Positions 1-6,105 are shown, counted from the stretch's first letter. The stretch: DNA of 9,560 nucleotides from Gammaproteobacteria bacterium (GCA_002705325.1 PAFS01000033.1:13709-23268), one strand, 5' to 3'. Numbers and translations are program-made. Notes: generated by a model not told the origin, from the letters alone.

Positions 1-47
1 CCAATCCATAATTTGTGTGGTAACCGGTCTTCTAGAGGTAGTAACAG

Positions 48-824
48 ATGAAAACGATACTAATTACGGGCGCAACAGACGGTATTGGGCGGCTCGCCAC
101 TCAAAAATTAGCAGCGCTTGGTCACCAGATGTTGGCTCATGGGCGTGACCAAAAGAAACTCGAATCATTGACCAATACCGCAGTTGGGCAGATCGAGCCA
201 TGGCTAGCCGACCTAGCGAACCTATCGGATGTCCGAGGAATGTGTCGGCAAATTCTGCAGCAACATGAGCGTTTAGATGCGGTTGTGAATAACGCCGGGG
301 TATTAAAAGCACCTGCAACACAAACACTAACGGATCGAGACATCCGCTTTGAGGTGAATACGATTGCTCCTTACCTGATCACTCGCGAACTGTTGCCAAT
401 TATTGATACCAACGGCGTTATTCTGAATGTTTCATCGGCAGCACAGGCGCCTGTCGATCTCGAAGCGTTGGAGCAATTTAGGGCGATGGGTGACATGGAA
501 GCCTATGCTCAAAGTAAGCTTGCGATGACCGCTTGGTCGAGATATGTGGCAAATGAACTTACTAATGGACCGAGTGTGATTTCAGTCAATCCGGGTTCCT
601 TGTTGGCGACAAAAATGGTGAAAGAAGGGTTCGGCATCGAAGGCAAGGATCCCAATATTGGTGCTGATATCTTGGTCCATCTGGTGACTGACCTGGTCGA
701 TTCGCAGCGAACCGGTGAGTATTTTGATAATGATGCTGGAGACTTTGGATCTCCCCATTCTGCCGTGCTCGATGACGCCTTTTTTCATCATTTGATTGCC
801 TCTCTTGATTCGATCGTTGATTAA
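48..824 (+). CDS. SDR-family NAD(P)-dependent oxidoreductase, retinol-dehydrogenase-like subgroup
   Basis: A 258-residue classical short-chain dehydrogenase/reductase, a cytoplasmic Rossmann-fold enzyme. The cofactor loop TGATDGIG is at residues 7-14, an Asp that usually contacts adenine is D55, the NNAG motif is at 81-84, the structural Asn is N104, the catalytic Ser is in VSS (128-130), and YAQSK (153-157) supplies the Tyr and Lys. The NPG motif follows at 181-183. HGR after beta-2 (R33) suggests NADP(H) preference. About 23 residues separate the Ser and the Tyr, longer than in the commonest SDRs and like the retinol dehydrogenase/WWOX-type group. An AGAGG ribosome site lies about 9 nt before the ATG. 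The substrate cannot be told from sequence. The gene stands alone in the window and its promoter would lie upstream of base 1. The SDR assignment is firm; the subgroup is less so. Confidence 0.92.
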   Translation: MKTILITGATDGIGRLATQKLAALGHQMLAHGRDQKKLESLTNTAVGQIEPWLADLANLSDVRGMCRQILQQHERLDAVVNNAGVLKAPATQTLTDRDIRFEVNTIAPYLITRELLPIIDTNGVILNVSSAAQAPVDLEALEQFRAMGDMEAYAQSKLAMTAWSRYVANELTNGPSVISVNPGSLLATKMVKEGFGIEGKDPNIGADILVHLVTDLVDSQRTGEYFDNDAGDFGSPHSAVLDDAFFHHLIASLDSIVD

Positions 825-1272
825 ATTGGCTCTGAATAGATCGGTGGGCAATACACGACTCTCTGCGGCTTTTTAAGTAACTTTGACTGATCAGAAGAGA
901 TGAAATCATTGAGGAAAAAATCTGAATAAATCGAAAGAAATTTGGGCAAAAGCGAATCGAGCCGTGGTCACCACGTTGCGATTGCGAGTGTCGCTTCGTT
1001 TCCATTATTTGGACGCGCGATCGATCGCTACGGAGCGCCAGGAACCACTGGAGGACATATTTCGGTGGATTTTATCGCCCAAGAGGTCACGAAAGTGTAT
1101 CCCGATGCAATTACTAATGATGATCACGGATTTCTACTTATAAATGGACAACAATTAGCAAAAGAAGATCAATTTATCCGCTGGAAACTGACCAGTGAGT
1201 CAAGAACAGTCGACGGACGTTGTGCAAAAATTCAAAGAAGTCGATATATCTTGTGTTTTTGACGATACCGTT
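825..1272. other. 448-bp stretch without a convincing intact gene
   Basis: Between the SDR stop and the end of the minus-strand racemase-like gene I find no intact gene with a plausible start and ribosome site. The only notable coding signal is the S74-like segment listed separately. A perfect dyad cgtggtcaccacg is at 963-975. There is no clear intrinsic terminator for the SDR gene and no poly-T hairpin for the oppositely oriented racemase-like gene. The stretch reads like decayed sequence between two convergent genes. Confidence 0.5.
942..1262 (+). pseudogene. Possible fragment of an S74-type intramolecular chaperone domain
   Basis: An open frame of 106 codons begins at TTG with no good ribosome site; the nearest GAGGAA is nearly 30 nt upstream. 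Its central part (about 1059-1160) reads FIAQEVTKVYPDAITNDDHG, then FLLINGQQL. This resembles the core of the peptidase S74 / endosialidase-chaperone domain, whose typical form is h-x-G-FIAQEVEKVxPE-V-x-x-D-D-x-G followed by a short strand and xxL. That domain sits at the C-terminus of phage tail spikes and bacterial surface proteins and cleaves itself off after trimerisation. Here the upstream catalytic Ser/Lys context and the normal C-terminal helix are not recognisable, so it would be a relic. The match is by eye and short; chance similarity cannot be excluded. Confidence 0.28.
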
Positions 1273-2367
1273 TTAGCGCTTGACCCTGTACCTGTCGATC
1301 ACGTCTCGATTAAATTCAAGTCCGACGCCCGGACGCTCCGGGATGATGAGACGTCCATTTTTGACACGGTAAGGCTCCACTAACAACGGATCAACCCAAT
1401 TCATCCACTCTAAATAATCCGCTGTCGGTGTTACTCGCATCAAATGCGCAGAGACTTCGTGATAGAGGTGGGAGGATAAAGGCTTTCTGTGGGCCTCTGC
1501 GAGCGTTGCTGTTTTAAGCCATCCAGATACTCCGCCGATTCGCATCAGATCTGGCATGATCGCGTCACTTGATTTGAGTTCGAGACTCAGAGTGGCGTGA
1601 TCGATTCCATGGAAGTTCTCGCCGAGAATGAGTGGCGTGCAGAGATGTTGACGGAGTTCGTTGTAGTTTCTGAATTCATAGTAAGGAATGGGCTCCTCAA
1701 ACCAGTAAAGACCTTGGTCATCCAAACCTCTCAAACGCCGACGTGCCTCAGTAAAGCTCAGCACCTGGTTAAAGTCGCACAAGAGATCATCATCGGCGTT
1801 CATTTGGGATCGGACCGCATCAATTGCTCTTAAGTCTTGATCCAGCGTCTTTCGACCTAGACGGAGTTTGAGGGAAGAAAAGTCACCCTCGTCCCTGAGG
1901 TCTCTTGCTTCCTGCACCAATTGTTCTGGTGTGAGTAACCAAAGCCCACCGGAGTTGTATGCTTTCACATCGCCGAGGGTGCCGCCTAGATGTTCACACA
2001 ACGGTCGGTCTGCAACTTTAGCGCTCGCATCCCAAAACGCGATATCGAGGGCGGCGAGCGCATACATGGCGATTCCAGAGCGGCCGAGTAAACTTAATCT
2101 ACCCATCCCGGCTTCATAAAACGCCGCAGGCGCGAGCGGTTGATTTTCGAAGGGTTTGAAAAGCTCTCGTATCACCCGCTCGATAGGGTCTGTGAAGTCG
2201 ACGAGGTAGGGACAAATATAACTATTGCCGACGATGCCACTGTCGAGGGTTATTTCAGTAATTATGAATGGCCATTTGTCATATCTGCCGACCGCAGAGA
2301 CCACAGGCCGTTGTAAAGGTAAATCGATCGAAATAATGTTGATGTTGGAAACAAACGTTTGACTCAT
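1273..2367 (-). CDS. Mandelate racemase/muconate lactonizing-type enolase superfamily enzyme (KxR variant)
   Basis: A 364-residue protein with the full enolase-superfamily layout: an N-terminal capping domain (about 1-130) followed by a TIM-barrel. It matches Pseudomonas mandelate racemase along its length, with active-site positions at a constant +3 offset: K167 (K164 of the racemase), R169 (K166), D198 (D195), N200 (N197), E224 (E221), E250 (E247), D273 (D270), H300 (H297) and E320 (E317). Metal ligands (D198, E224, E250), the His-Asp dyad and the general acid Glu are all present, so it should abstract an alpha-proton from a carboxylate substrate. The exception is the second lysine of KxK, which is Arg (CGT, complement of 1861-1863). 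Hydroxy-acid or sugar-acid dehydratase or racemase activity is likely; the substrate is unknown. The ATG has GAGG 7 nt upstream. Confidence 0.93.
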   Translation of the reverse strand: MSQTFVSNINIISIDLPLQRPVVSAVGRYDKWPFIITEITLDSGIVGNSYICPYLVDFTDPIERVIRELFKPFENQPLAPAAFYEAGMGRLSLLGRSGIAMYALAALDIAFWDASAKVADRPLCEHLGGTLGDVKAYNSGGLWLLTPEQLVQEARDLRDEGDFSSLKLRLGRKTLDQDLRAIDAVRSQMNADDDLLCDFNQVLSFTEARRRLRGLDDQGLYWFEEPIPYYEFRNYNELRQHLCTPLILGENFHGIDHATLSLELKSSDAIMPDLMRIGGVSGWLKTATLAEAHRKPLSSHLYHEVSAHLMRVTPTADYLEWMNWVDPLLVEPYRVKNGRLIIPERPGVGLEFNRDVIDRYRVKR

Positions 2368-2418
2368 AAAAGCCTCGGCAGATCAGTAGGTCACTTTGCC
2401 TAACAATTACGACGCTAG

Positions 2419-2438
2419 GGTAGTAGTGCATTACTACC
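2419..2438. promoter_or_regulatory. Strong dyad, candidate operator upstream of the racemase-like gene
   Basis: The sequence ggtagtagtgcattactacc has perfect 7-bp arms (GGTAGTA/TACTACC) around a 6-nt centre containing TGCA. It lies 52 bp upstream of the minus-strand racemase-like start and 162 bp before the plus-strand HemD-like start, in the 232-bp region between two divergent genes. The symmetry and position fit a dimeric regulator site. I do not recognise the regulator, and no regulator gene is adjacent. It differs from the GGTATACC sites near the TRAP gene. Confidence 0.4.
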
Positions 2439-2599
2439 GAATGCGAGCACTGCGGTGTTTTGTGGTCGGTGCCACAACAGCGTTAGATCTGTCTGAGCCC
2501 AACGTTCTCCGCGTTATTCTATTGATCACTCTTAGTTTTGTGGGTGCTTTTATTGATTTATCAGTGTAGTGTCTAAGAGACGCCACACAGGAATAGAGT

Positions 2600-3415
2600 A
2601 TGGGAATTAGTAACGCCAATCTTATTGTGACAAACGCTACTTGGGGTGATGTAGCTAATCCGTTAGCGGACGCTTTAGCGAAGGATGGTAAGCGTTATTG
2701 GATAGAGGTGGATATATGTCCGCTAAGCATGCTTGAGCTGCCAAATGATGCTCGTCAACGTGCCGTTTTGAGAGAATTTGCGGACTGGGACGATGTGAAA
2801 GATAGTCGTCCGTTGAGGGTAGTTGCCGCTAATCCTTACGCACCTGAAGCGCTAGAGCAATTTGAGCCACTGATCAATGCATTGAAGCTGAGGAAGGATC
2901 GACTGAAGTATGCCGCAATCGATGACGATATAGCCCTCGCATTTTCAGAGATCGTCAGATTTGTAGGCATCGATCAAGTTACTCCACGAGAGATTTTGAC
3001 GCCCACAGCCCCTGGGAGCTCTGTTGAGTTATCTAAATTGATCACCGGGGACGCTGAAAATAGTGAGCTCTGTGTGGTACTCGAGGAAACTGAGGAGGCA
3101 GGTGGTGTTGCGAAACGACTTATAGCTGCAAATCAGCGGGTGATTCGGATGCCCATATTTGGCCGAACGAAAAATAATCCTGACGTGTTGAGCCTCAGCG
3201 ATTCTCCCAACTTTATTTTGGTCAACGACCCGTATGCGTTAACTGTGGCTATTCAAGGTTTGAAAAGACAGGCTGCCGATTTAAGCGAGATTGTCTGGGT
3301 GGGAACGAGTGCGTTGTTGCAGGCGATGGCTAAGCGTGATTGTCCGGGATCGAAGTGGCTTGATGTCCCCGATTTAAGACATGATGTGATTTTAGAAAAA
3401 GTTTCAAAGTACTAG
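2600..3415 (+). CDS. Divergent uroporphyrinogen-III synthase (HemD)-fold protein
   Basis: The 271-residue product follows the two-domain order of HemD when compared by eye with the E. coli enzyme. There is an opening strand LIVTNA (8-13), a VVAANPYAPEAL segment (74-85) where HemD has its VFxSxxAV element, YAAIDDDIALAF (104-115) in place of AIGxxTAxAL, then domain 2 with LCVVLEETEEAGGVAKRLI (157-175), NFILVNDPYALTVAI (204-218) and IVWVGTSALLQAM (231-243). HemD cyclises hydroxymethylbilane in tetrapyrrole synthesis. Here the first-domain Gly/Thr positions are replaced by Asp and Ile, and no haem genes are adjacent, so I infer a repurposed paralogue rather than the housekeeping enzyme. The ATG has AGGAA 7 nt upstream. 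It is first of three co-directional genes; the next begins 13 bp after its stop. The fold call is moderate; the function is unknown. Confidence 0.55.
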   Translation: MGISNANLIVTNATWGDVANPLADALAKDGKRYWIEVDICPLSMLELPNDARQRAVLREFADWDDVKDSRPLRVVAANPYAPEALEQFEPLINALKLRKDRLKYAAIDDDIALAFSEIVRFVGIDQVTPREILTPTAPGSSVELSKLITGDAENSELCVVLEETEEAGGVAKRLIAANQRVIRMPIFGRTKNNPDVLSLSDSPNFILVNDPYALTVAIQGLKRQAADLSEIVWVGTSALLQAMAKRDCPGSKWLDVPDLRHDVILEKVSKY

Positions 3416-3428
3416 CCGGGGTCAAAGA

Positions 3429-3956
3429 ATGGGTCTGTTAAGCTGGTTTGATGGTGGGAAAACGAAAGAGCGAGACACCGCAAAGAGTGGCTTTGATAAG
3501 GCGGTGTCGTCGTCGGGGGACTCGAAAGAACTTAGGGCACTCCGAATTCGTATCGCGCTCCGGTCTAAAACAGCTCTTGATATTATCTTTCGGGCGGCGA
3601 TGAGGGCGATTGCCAGACATGAGGAAGAGGTTATGATCGCAACCGCCGGGGGAGAAGTTCCACCCCCCACGCCGACTGCTGACAACGAGACTTGTTTTCA
3701 GACTATGGCGACGGTAAACGGTCCTGTGACAATCTATATTCCCCTTGAGTTCGCTTCGAGATTTTTCGAATTGGGTATTCGATACCAACAAAAAGAAATT
3801 GATACGCACGAAGCACTTGCCGAGGGCCAGGAGATCGCCAACGAATTAGGAACGCTTTTGAATCTCGACCAATACATGGTGCAGCCAATCACACCCCTGG
3901 AATTCTTGTTAGCTCAAAATATTATTGGTCCAAATGTCAATTATAAGAGACCGTAG
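3429..3956 (+). CDS. Hypothetical protein, 175 aa, second gene of the HemD-like operon
   Basis: I do not recognise this protein. It begins with a short hydrophobic stretch (MGLLSWF), then a charged, probably disordered segment to about residue 35. A mixed helical/strand domain follows, with a Pro-rich turn (PPPTPT, 78-83), a beta-like run GPVTIYIPLEFASRFFELG (98-116) and a helix EALAEGQEIANELGTLLN (128-145). The ordering 'strand, amphipathic helix, E-x-x-N helix' (EIAN at 135-138) faintly recalls CheC/CheX-type phosphatase domains, but the preceding Asp/Ser and the distal Pro spacing do not fit, so I make no functional call. No signal peptide or membrane span is seen. It starts 13 bp after the HemD-like stop with a weak GGGG site, and the coiled-coil gene begins 27 bp after it, so the three are very likely co-transcribed. 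Confidence 0.75.
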   Translation: MGLLSWFDGGKTKERDTAKSGFDKAVSSSGDSKELRALRIRIALRSKTALDIIFRAAMRAIARHEEEVMIATAGGEVPPPTPTADNETCFQTMATVNGPVTIYIPLEFASRFFELGIRYQQKEIDTHEALAEGQEIANELGTLLNLDQYMVQPITPLEFLLAQNIIGPNVNYKRP

Positions 3957-3983
3957 ATCAAAAATTTAGATACTGGAGAAACT

Positions 3984-4661
3984 ATGGGTACTGAAGTAAA
4001 AAATGAAAAGTTAAAGAGGATCCAGAGTCTGATCTACGAGCTGTCCGCTAGAGTCAGCGAAAATACCGCGAAGGCGGGTCTACATCGCTCGAAAGTTGAA
4101 GAAAATCATTTCCATATTCTGGCCAATACGACGGCCAATGGTGTCGCGCTCCGTGATCTTGCAACTAAAGGACTGGAGTCACATCTAGCGATTTGTTTGC
4201 ACGAGCTTAATGATATTGAGACCCAGGAAGAGGAAAAGAAAATCCATGCAAAATTCGCGACTCTTAAATTACTCATAGAGCATCTGAAAGCGAGAATAGA
4301 GATCAACCGCGGTCTTATCCGAATTAATCAATCACTAGTCGAGATCAACAAACAAATGATCGCAGTGAATAGTAGCGCTGCTGGCTTCACTGATGAGATT
4401 GTATTAGCCGCCGCATCAACGGACCTTCATCATGATCGTGTTATGCAGGAAGTACTCGATGAAGAATATTCGATATCTCATGAAATGATCGACGAGTTAA
4501 ATGAGATTTGTGACGGTTTGGTTGAGACCGTCGCTGAGAATACAGCACACATTGAAAAACTGAACTCGGAATCGGATCGAAACAGGTTGGCGATAGCTGG
4601 GAACAATAAAAGAATCCACCAGCTAATCGACATGGTGCTCGAAGTTTCAGAATATTCCTGA
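3984..4661 (+). CDS. Coiled-coil protein with asparagine heptads
   Basis: A 225-residue, almost wholly alpha-helical protein without signal peptide or membrane span. Asparagines recur at exact multiples of seven in three blocks: N27/N41/N48, N108/N115/N122/N129 (four in a row), and N186/N200/N207. Between them lie hydrophobic Ile/Leu/Val positions and charged flanks, as in ARIEINRGLIRINQSLVEI (103-121). Buried Asn at fixed heptad positions is a known device in parallel, often trimeric, coiled coils, setting register and oligomer state. The two short repeats SENTAK (25-30) and AENTAH (184-189) open blocks 1 and 3, suggesting internal duplication. The ribosome site GGAG lies 7 nt before the ATG. 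It is third in the operon with the HemD-like and 175-aa proteins. I do not recognise the family; a scaffold or oligomerisation role is inference. Confidence 0.8.
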   Translation: MGTEVKNEKLKRIQSLIYELSARVSENTAKAGLHRSKVEENHFHILANTTANGVALRDLATKGLESHLAICLHELNDIETQEEEKKIHAKFATLKLLIEHLKARIEINRGLIRINQSLVEINKQMIAVNSSAAGFTDEIVLAAASTDLHHDRVMQEVLDEEYSISHEMIDELNEICDGLVETVAENTAHIEKLNSESDRNRLAIAGNNKRIHQLIDMVLEVSEYS

Positions 4662-4664
4662 ACG

Positions 4665-4688
4665 GAGGTAGCTCTTCGTAGTTGCCTC
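4665..4688 (+). terminator. Hairpin just after the three-gene operon, no U-tract
   Basis: Three bases after the coiled-coil gene's stop, a 9-bp stem (two G-U pairs) closes a 6-nt loop that contains UUCG. There is no run of T afterwards, so it is not a standard intrinsic terminator; it may stabilise the 3' end of the operon mRNA or assist Rho. Confidence 0.35.
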
Positions 4689-4727
4689 GATCTCGTGAGT
4701 GGTGGTTCGAACCGTTGCAAGCTCGTT

Positions 4728-4779
4728 CACCTCATTGGTTTTTGCGCGGATGCAACATTGCAGCTCGACCATTGAGGTG
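4728..4779. repeat. Imperfect inverted repeat upstream of the candidate RNA gene
   Basis: cacctcattgg (4728-4738) and ccattgaggtg (4769-4779) are complementary except at one position. A smaller inverted repeat ttgc/gcaa (4742-4745/4752-4755) is nested inside. The same area has an imperfect direct repeat, ttgcaagctcg at 4715-4725 and ttgcagctcg at 4758-4767. It could be a regulatory region for the RNA promoter or a relic; no function is claimed. Confidence 0.35.
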
Positions 4780-4807
4780 TTGAATGTGTCGAGAAATCTG
4801 CGATACT
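4780..4807 (+). promoter_or_regulatory. Predicted sigma-70-type promoter of the candidate ncRNA
   Basis: TTGAAT (4780-4785) is followed, after a 16-bp spacer, by GATACT (4802-4807), with TGC directly before the -10 hexamer as in extended -10 promoters. The predicted transcription start, 6-7 nt downstream, is at about 4813. This coincides with the first bases of the closing stem of the RNA (4812-4821). That agreement is the main support. Confidence 0.45.
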
Positions 4808-4811
4808 AACC

Positions 4812-5005
4812 CCTGGTTTCGTTTATGTTTCCTTTCGTGGGAAACCAGCAAGCGATTTCCGGGCGATCCGTAAGAGTCCCGCTGAGGGCGTCTGTTTTGA
4901 CAGGCAAACGGATAACAGAGGCCGACCGACCGCTTGCAATTGAGCGTATCCTTGTAATAAGCGAGTCGAAACCAGGAAAGGCTGAGTCACCACTCAGCCT
5001 TTTTT
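4812..5005 (+). ncRNA. Candidate stand-alone structured RNA, about 194 nt, family unknown
   Basis: Three perfect nested helices are visible: a 10-bp closing stem (cctggtttcg 4812-4821 with cgaaaccagg 4967-4976), a 7-bp stem (gcaagcg 4848-4854 with cgcttgc 4931-4937), and a 6-bp stem (atccgt 4866-4871 with acggat 4908-4913). A hairpin lies at 4890-4895/4900-4905. The closing stem's 3' strand abuts a strong intrinsic terminator, and a promoter-like sequence places the start at its 5' strand. No convincing ORF exists here. The 5' strand ctggtttc can alternatively pair with gaaaccag at 4841-4848, giving two mutually exclusive folds. Size and end-to-end pairing resemble 6S RNA in outline, but I cannot match 6S landmarks, nor tmRNA, SRP RNA, RNase P or a riboswitch I know. 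A trans-acting regulatory RNA is the best guess. Confidence 0.55.
4977..5005 (+). terminator. Strong intrinsic terminator
   Basis: The 8-bp stem GGCTGAGT/ACTCAGCC (4980-4987/4992-4999) with a CACC loop is extended by three A-T pairs and ends in six T residues (5000-5005). It closes the candidate ncRNA and is the clearest terminator in the window. Confidence 0.92.
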
Positions 5006-5086
5006 ATTGAAGTTTGGTATTTCCCGCTATTGGACCCAATCCCGGAATGGGGCTAACTTTCTTTAAAGCAACAGAGAGTGTGATCC

Positions 5087-5179
5087 ATGCAAGGTAACGA
5101 TAACAAACCAACGAAGGCTTGGTGGGTGAATTGGCTGATCATTGCAGGCACGGTCATCGTGATCATGGTTTTGTCGTGA
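5087..5179 (+). CDS. Small single-span membrane protein, 30 aa
   Basis: A 30-codon ATG-to-TGA frame. The N-terminus is polar (MQGNDNKPTKA), followed by one hydrophobic helix at residues 12-29 rich in Ile and Val, opened by W12, W13 and W16 as a membrane-interface belt. K7 and K10 before the helix favour a cytoplasmic N-terminus with the tail in the membrane. A GAGAG ribosome site lies 8 nt upstream. A weak promoter-like pair TTGGAC (5030-5035) and TAACTT (5054-5059) precedes it, just downstream of the ncRNA terminator, so it probably has its own transcript. It ends 2 bp before the stop of the convergent arsC pseudogene. It resembles the many small one-helix proteins of unknown or accessory role in Gram-negative bacteria. 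Existence is likely; function is unknown. Confidence 0.55.
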   Translation: MQGNDNKPTKAWWVNWLIIAGTVIVIMVLS

Positions 5180-5181
5180 GA

Positions 5182-5576
5182 TTAAATTTCCTGAACCCCT
5201 TTCTCAGTCAGCCATGGTGTTTTGGGACGCAAGTCGATGATCTCCAAGATTGTATCGATCGGCCGACATAATCGGGTCCCCTTGTCTGTCACAACAAAAG
5301 GTCTTTCAAGAGTGGCTGGTTGCTCGATGATATATTGAATAATCGTTTCGAAGTCATTGTTGATTAATGCGTTGTGCAGTTCAGATTAAGCGTTAAGCCT
5401 AAGCATTTGTCGCCAGTCGAGGCCTGAAGATGCTTTTAATGCGTACACAGTCTGAGTGGTCCATCCATCTTTCAAGTACAAAATGATTTCTGGATTGGTG
5501 CCTGAATCTTGCAAAAACGCAGCGCGTCTCTCGATTTACTGCAGTTGCGGTTTTGGTAGATAGTGGCTTGCGTCAA
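5182..5576 (-). pseudogene. arsC-family (arsenate reductase/Spx-like) pseudogene
   Basis: Read on the minus strand, this region reconstructs almost a whole ArsC/YfgD-type protein, the thioredoxin-fold family that uses an N-terminal Cys (CxKSR-type loop) and glutathione/glutaredoxin to reduce arsenate. From a TTG (5576-5574), with AGAAGG 7 nt upstream, it reads ATIYQNRNCSKSRDALRF, including the catalytic-type CSKSR. A one-base deletion in a T run (complement of 5513-5517) shifts the frame; the next frame continues LQDSGTNPEIILYLKDGW, then ASSGLDWRQMLRLNA. A TAA (complement of 5386-5388) interrupts, and the same frame resumes to IIEQPATLERPFVVTDKG and the RP-I-D-T-I-L-E-I-I end. Restoring one base gives 132 codons including the stop, normal for the family. 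The HNPR segment usual before the Cys is QNRN here. Two lesions make loss of function likely; the TTG may be a decayed ATG. Confidence 0.8.
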
Positions 5577-5734
5577 TTTAATACCTTCTCGAAATTTCTA
5601 AACCAGAACCTGGCTGTAGAGTAGTGTTGGACTATCGCTTTTGCCACTTGTCGTGGGGTTAATCCTATCTCTTAAAATTATTGGCATTTTTCTTGCTCAC
5701 ATCATCTGTGTTGTTTTTTTGACGGAGAATAAAA

Positions 5735-5947
5735 ATGTCAGTATTAACAAAGCTTGAATTTGAGCGTGATCTGAATTGTATGGATATCAGTCTTTTAGCA
5801 CAGTGCCGGGCTCTTATCAGCGAAGGGATGGCTATGGAAGTTGATCAACTGATTGAAAGTCGCGAAGGTTTTGAATCTCAGGATGAAATCGATAGGGTAC
5901 GATTGATAAGGGATCTCGCCACCGGATCGACAGCTTTGGTTAACTGA
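5735..5947 (+). CDS. Hypothetical small helical protein, 70 aa
   Basis: I do not recognise this protein. It is acidic, soluble and predicted mostly helical, with no signal peptide, no membrane span and two Cys (C15, C24) that do not form a metal-binding pattern. The start is well supported by a GGAG site 7 nt before the ATG. It stands alone: the arsC relic is divergent upstream, and downstream a 199-bp gap with weak hairpins precedes the secreted-protein gene. A small hairpin (ctatct/agatag, 5950-5969) follows its stop, without a T-run. The good ribosome site and codon usage like its neighbours make it a likely real gene. Confidence 0.65.
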   Translation: MSVLTKLEFERDLNCMDISLLAQCRALISEGMAMEVDQLIESREGFESQDEIDRVRLIRDLATGSTALVN

Positions 5948-6015
5948 TTCTATCTGGATGATGAGATAGCCAATTATCTATTGAATTCTTATGAATCCTG
6001 ATGATTCGTGCGCAT

Positions 6016-6067
6016 CCAGGGGCGCGCTTAACGGATTGATGATCCAACGACGCCCTGGCTAATAGCC
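6016..6067 (+). promoter_or_regulatory. Structured leader and possible promoter before the secreted-protein gene
   Basis: ccaggggcg (6016-6024) pairs with cgccctgg (6051-6058) with one bulged G, and ggctaatagcc (6057-6067) is an adjacent inverted repeat. A promoter-like pair TTGATG (6036-6041) and TAATAG (6060-6065), spaced 18 bp, overlaps these. The elements may be promoter plus regulatory dyads; each is individually weak. Confidence 0.3.
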
Positions 6068-6105
6068 TCCGAAAAGGTAATCATTCCCTTTAGGGGGTGC
6101 GTTTT

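Noticed and set aside
586..1005. 139-codon minus-strand ORF across the SDR gene end
   Set aside because: Mostly antisense to the SDR coding sequence, with low-complexity Ser/Arg/Gln composition and no ribosome site.
1195..1383. 62-codon plus-strand ORF overlapping the racemase-like gene end
   Set aside because: Its second half is antisense to the C-terminal coding region of the enolase-superfamily gene and it has no family resemblance.
3438..3809. 123-codon minus-strand ORF within the 175-aa gene
   Set aside because: Shadow frame: Arg/Ser-rich with no start signals, while the plus-strand gene fits the operon spacing.
3828..3863. CheC/CheX-type phosphatase motif (EIAN) in the 175-aa protein
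   Set aside because: Only the E-x-x-N core matches; the preceding Asp/Ser and the spacing to the distal Pro do not, and no chemotaxis genes are nearby.
4701..4720. tRNA T-arm-like ggttcgaacc
   Set aside because: No acceptor, D- or anticodon arm can be built around it on either strand; it is just a short palindrome.
4825..5010. 61-codon plus-strand ORF
   Set aside because: It runs through the terminator hairpin and T-tract, starts inside the RNA's 5' region and has no ribosome site; the RNA structure explains the sequence better.
4812..5086. Riboswitch controlling the 30-aa membrane protein
   Set aside because: No sequence complementary to the terminator's 5' half exists upstream to act as an antiterminator, and the downstream ORF has its own ribosome site about 80 bp after the terminator.
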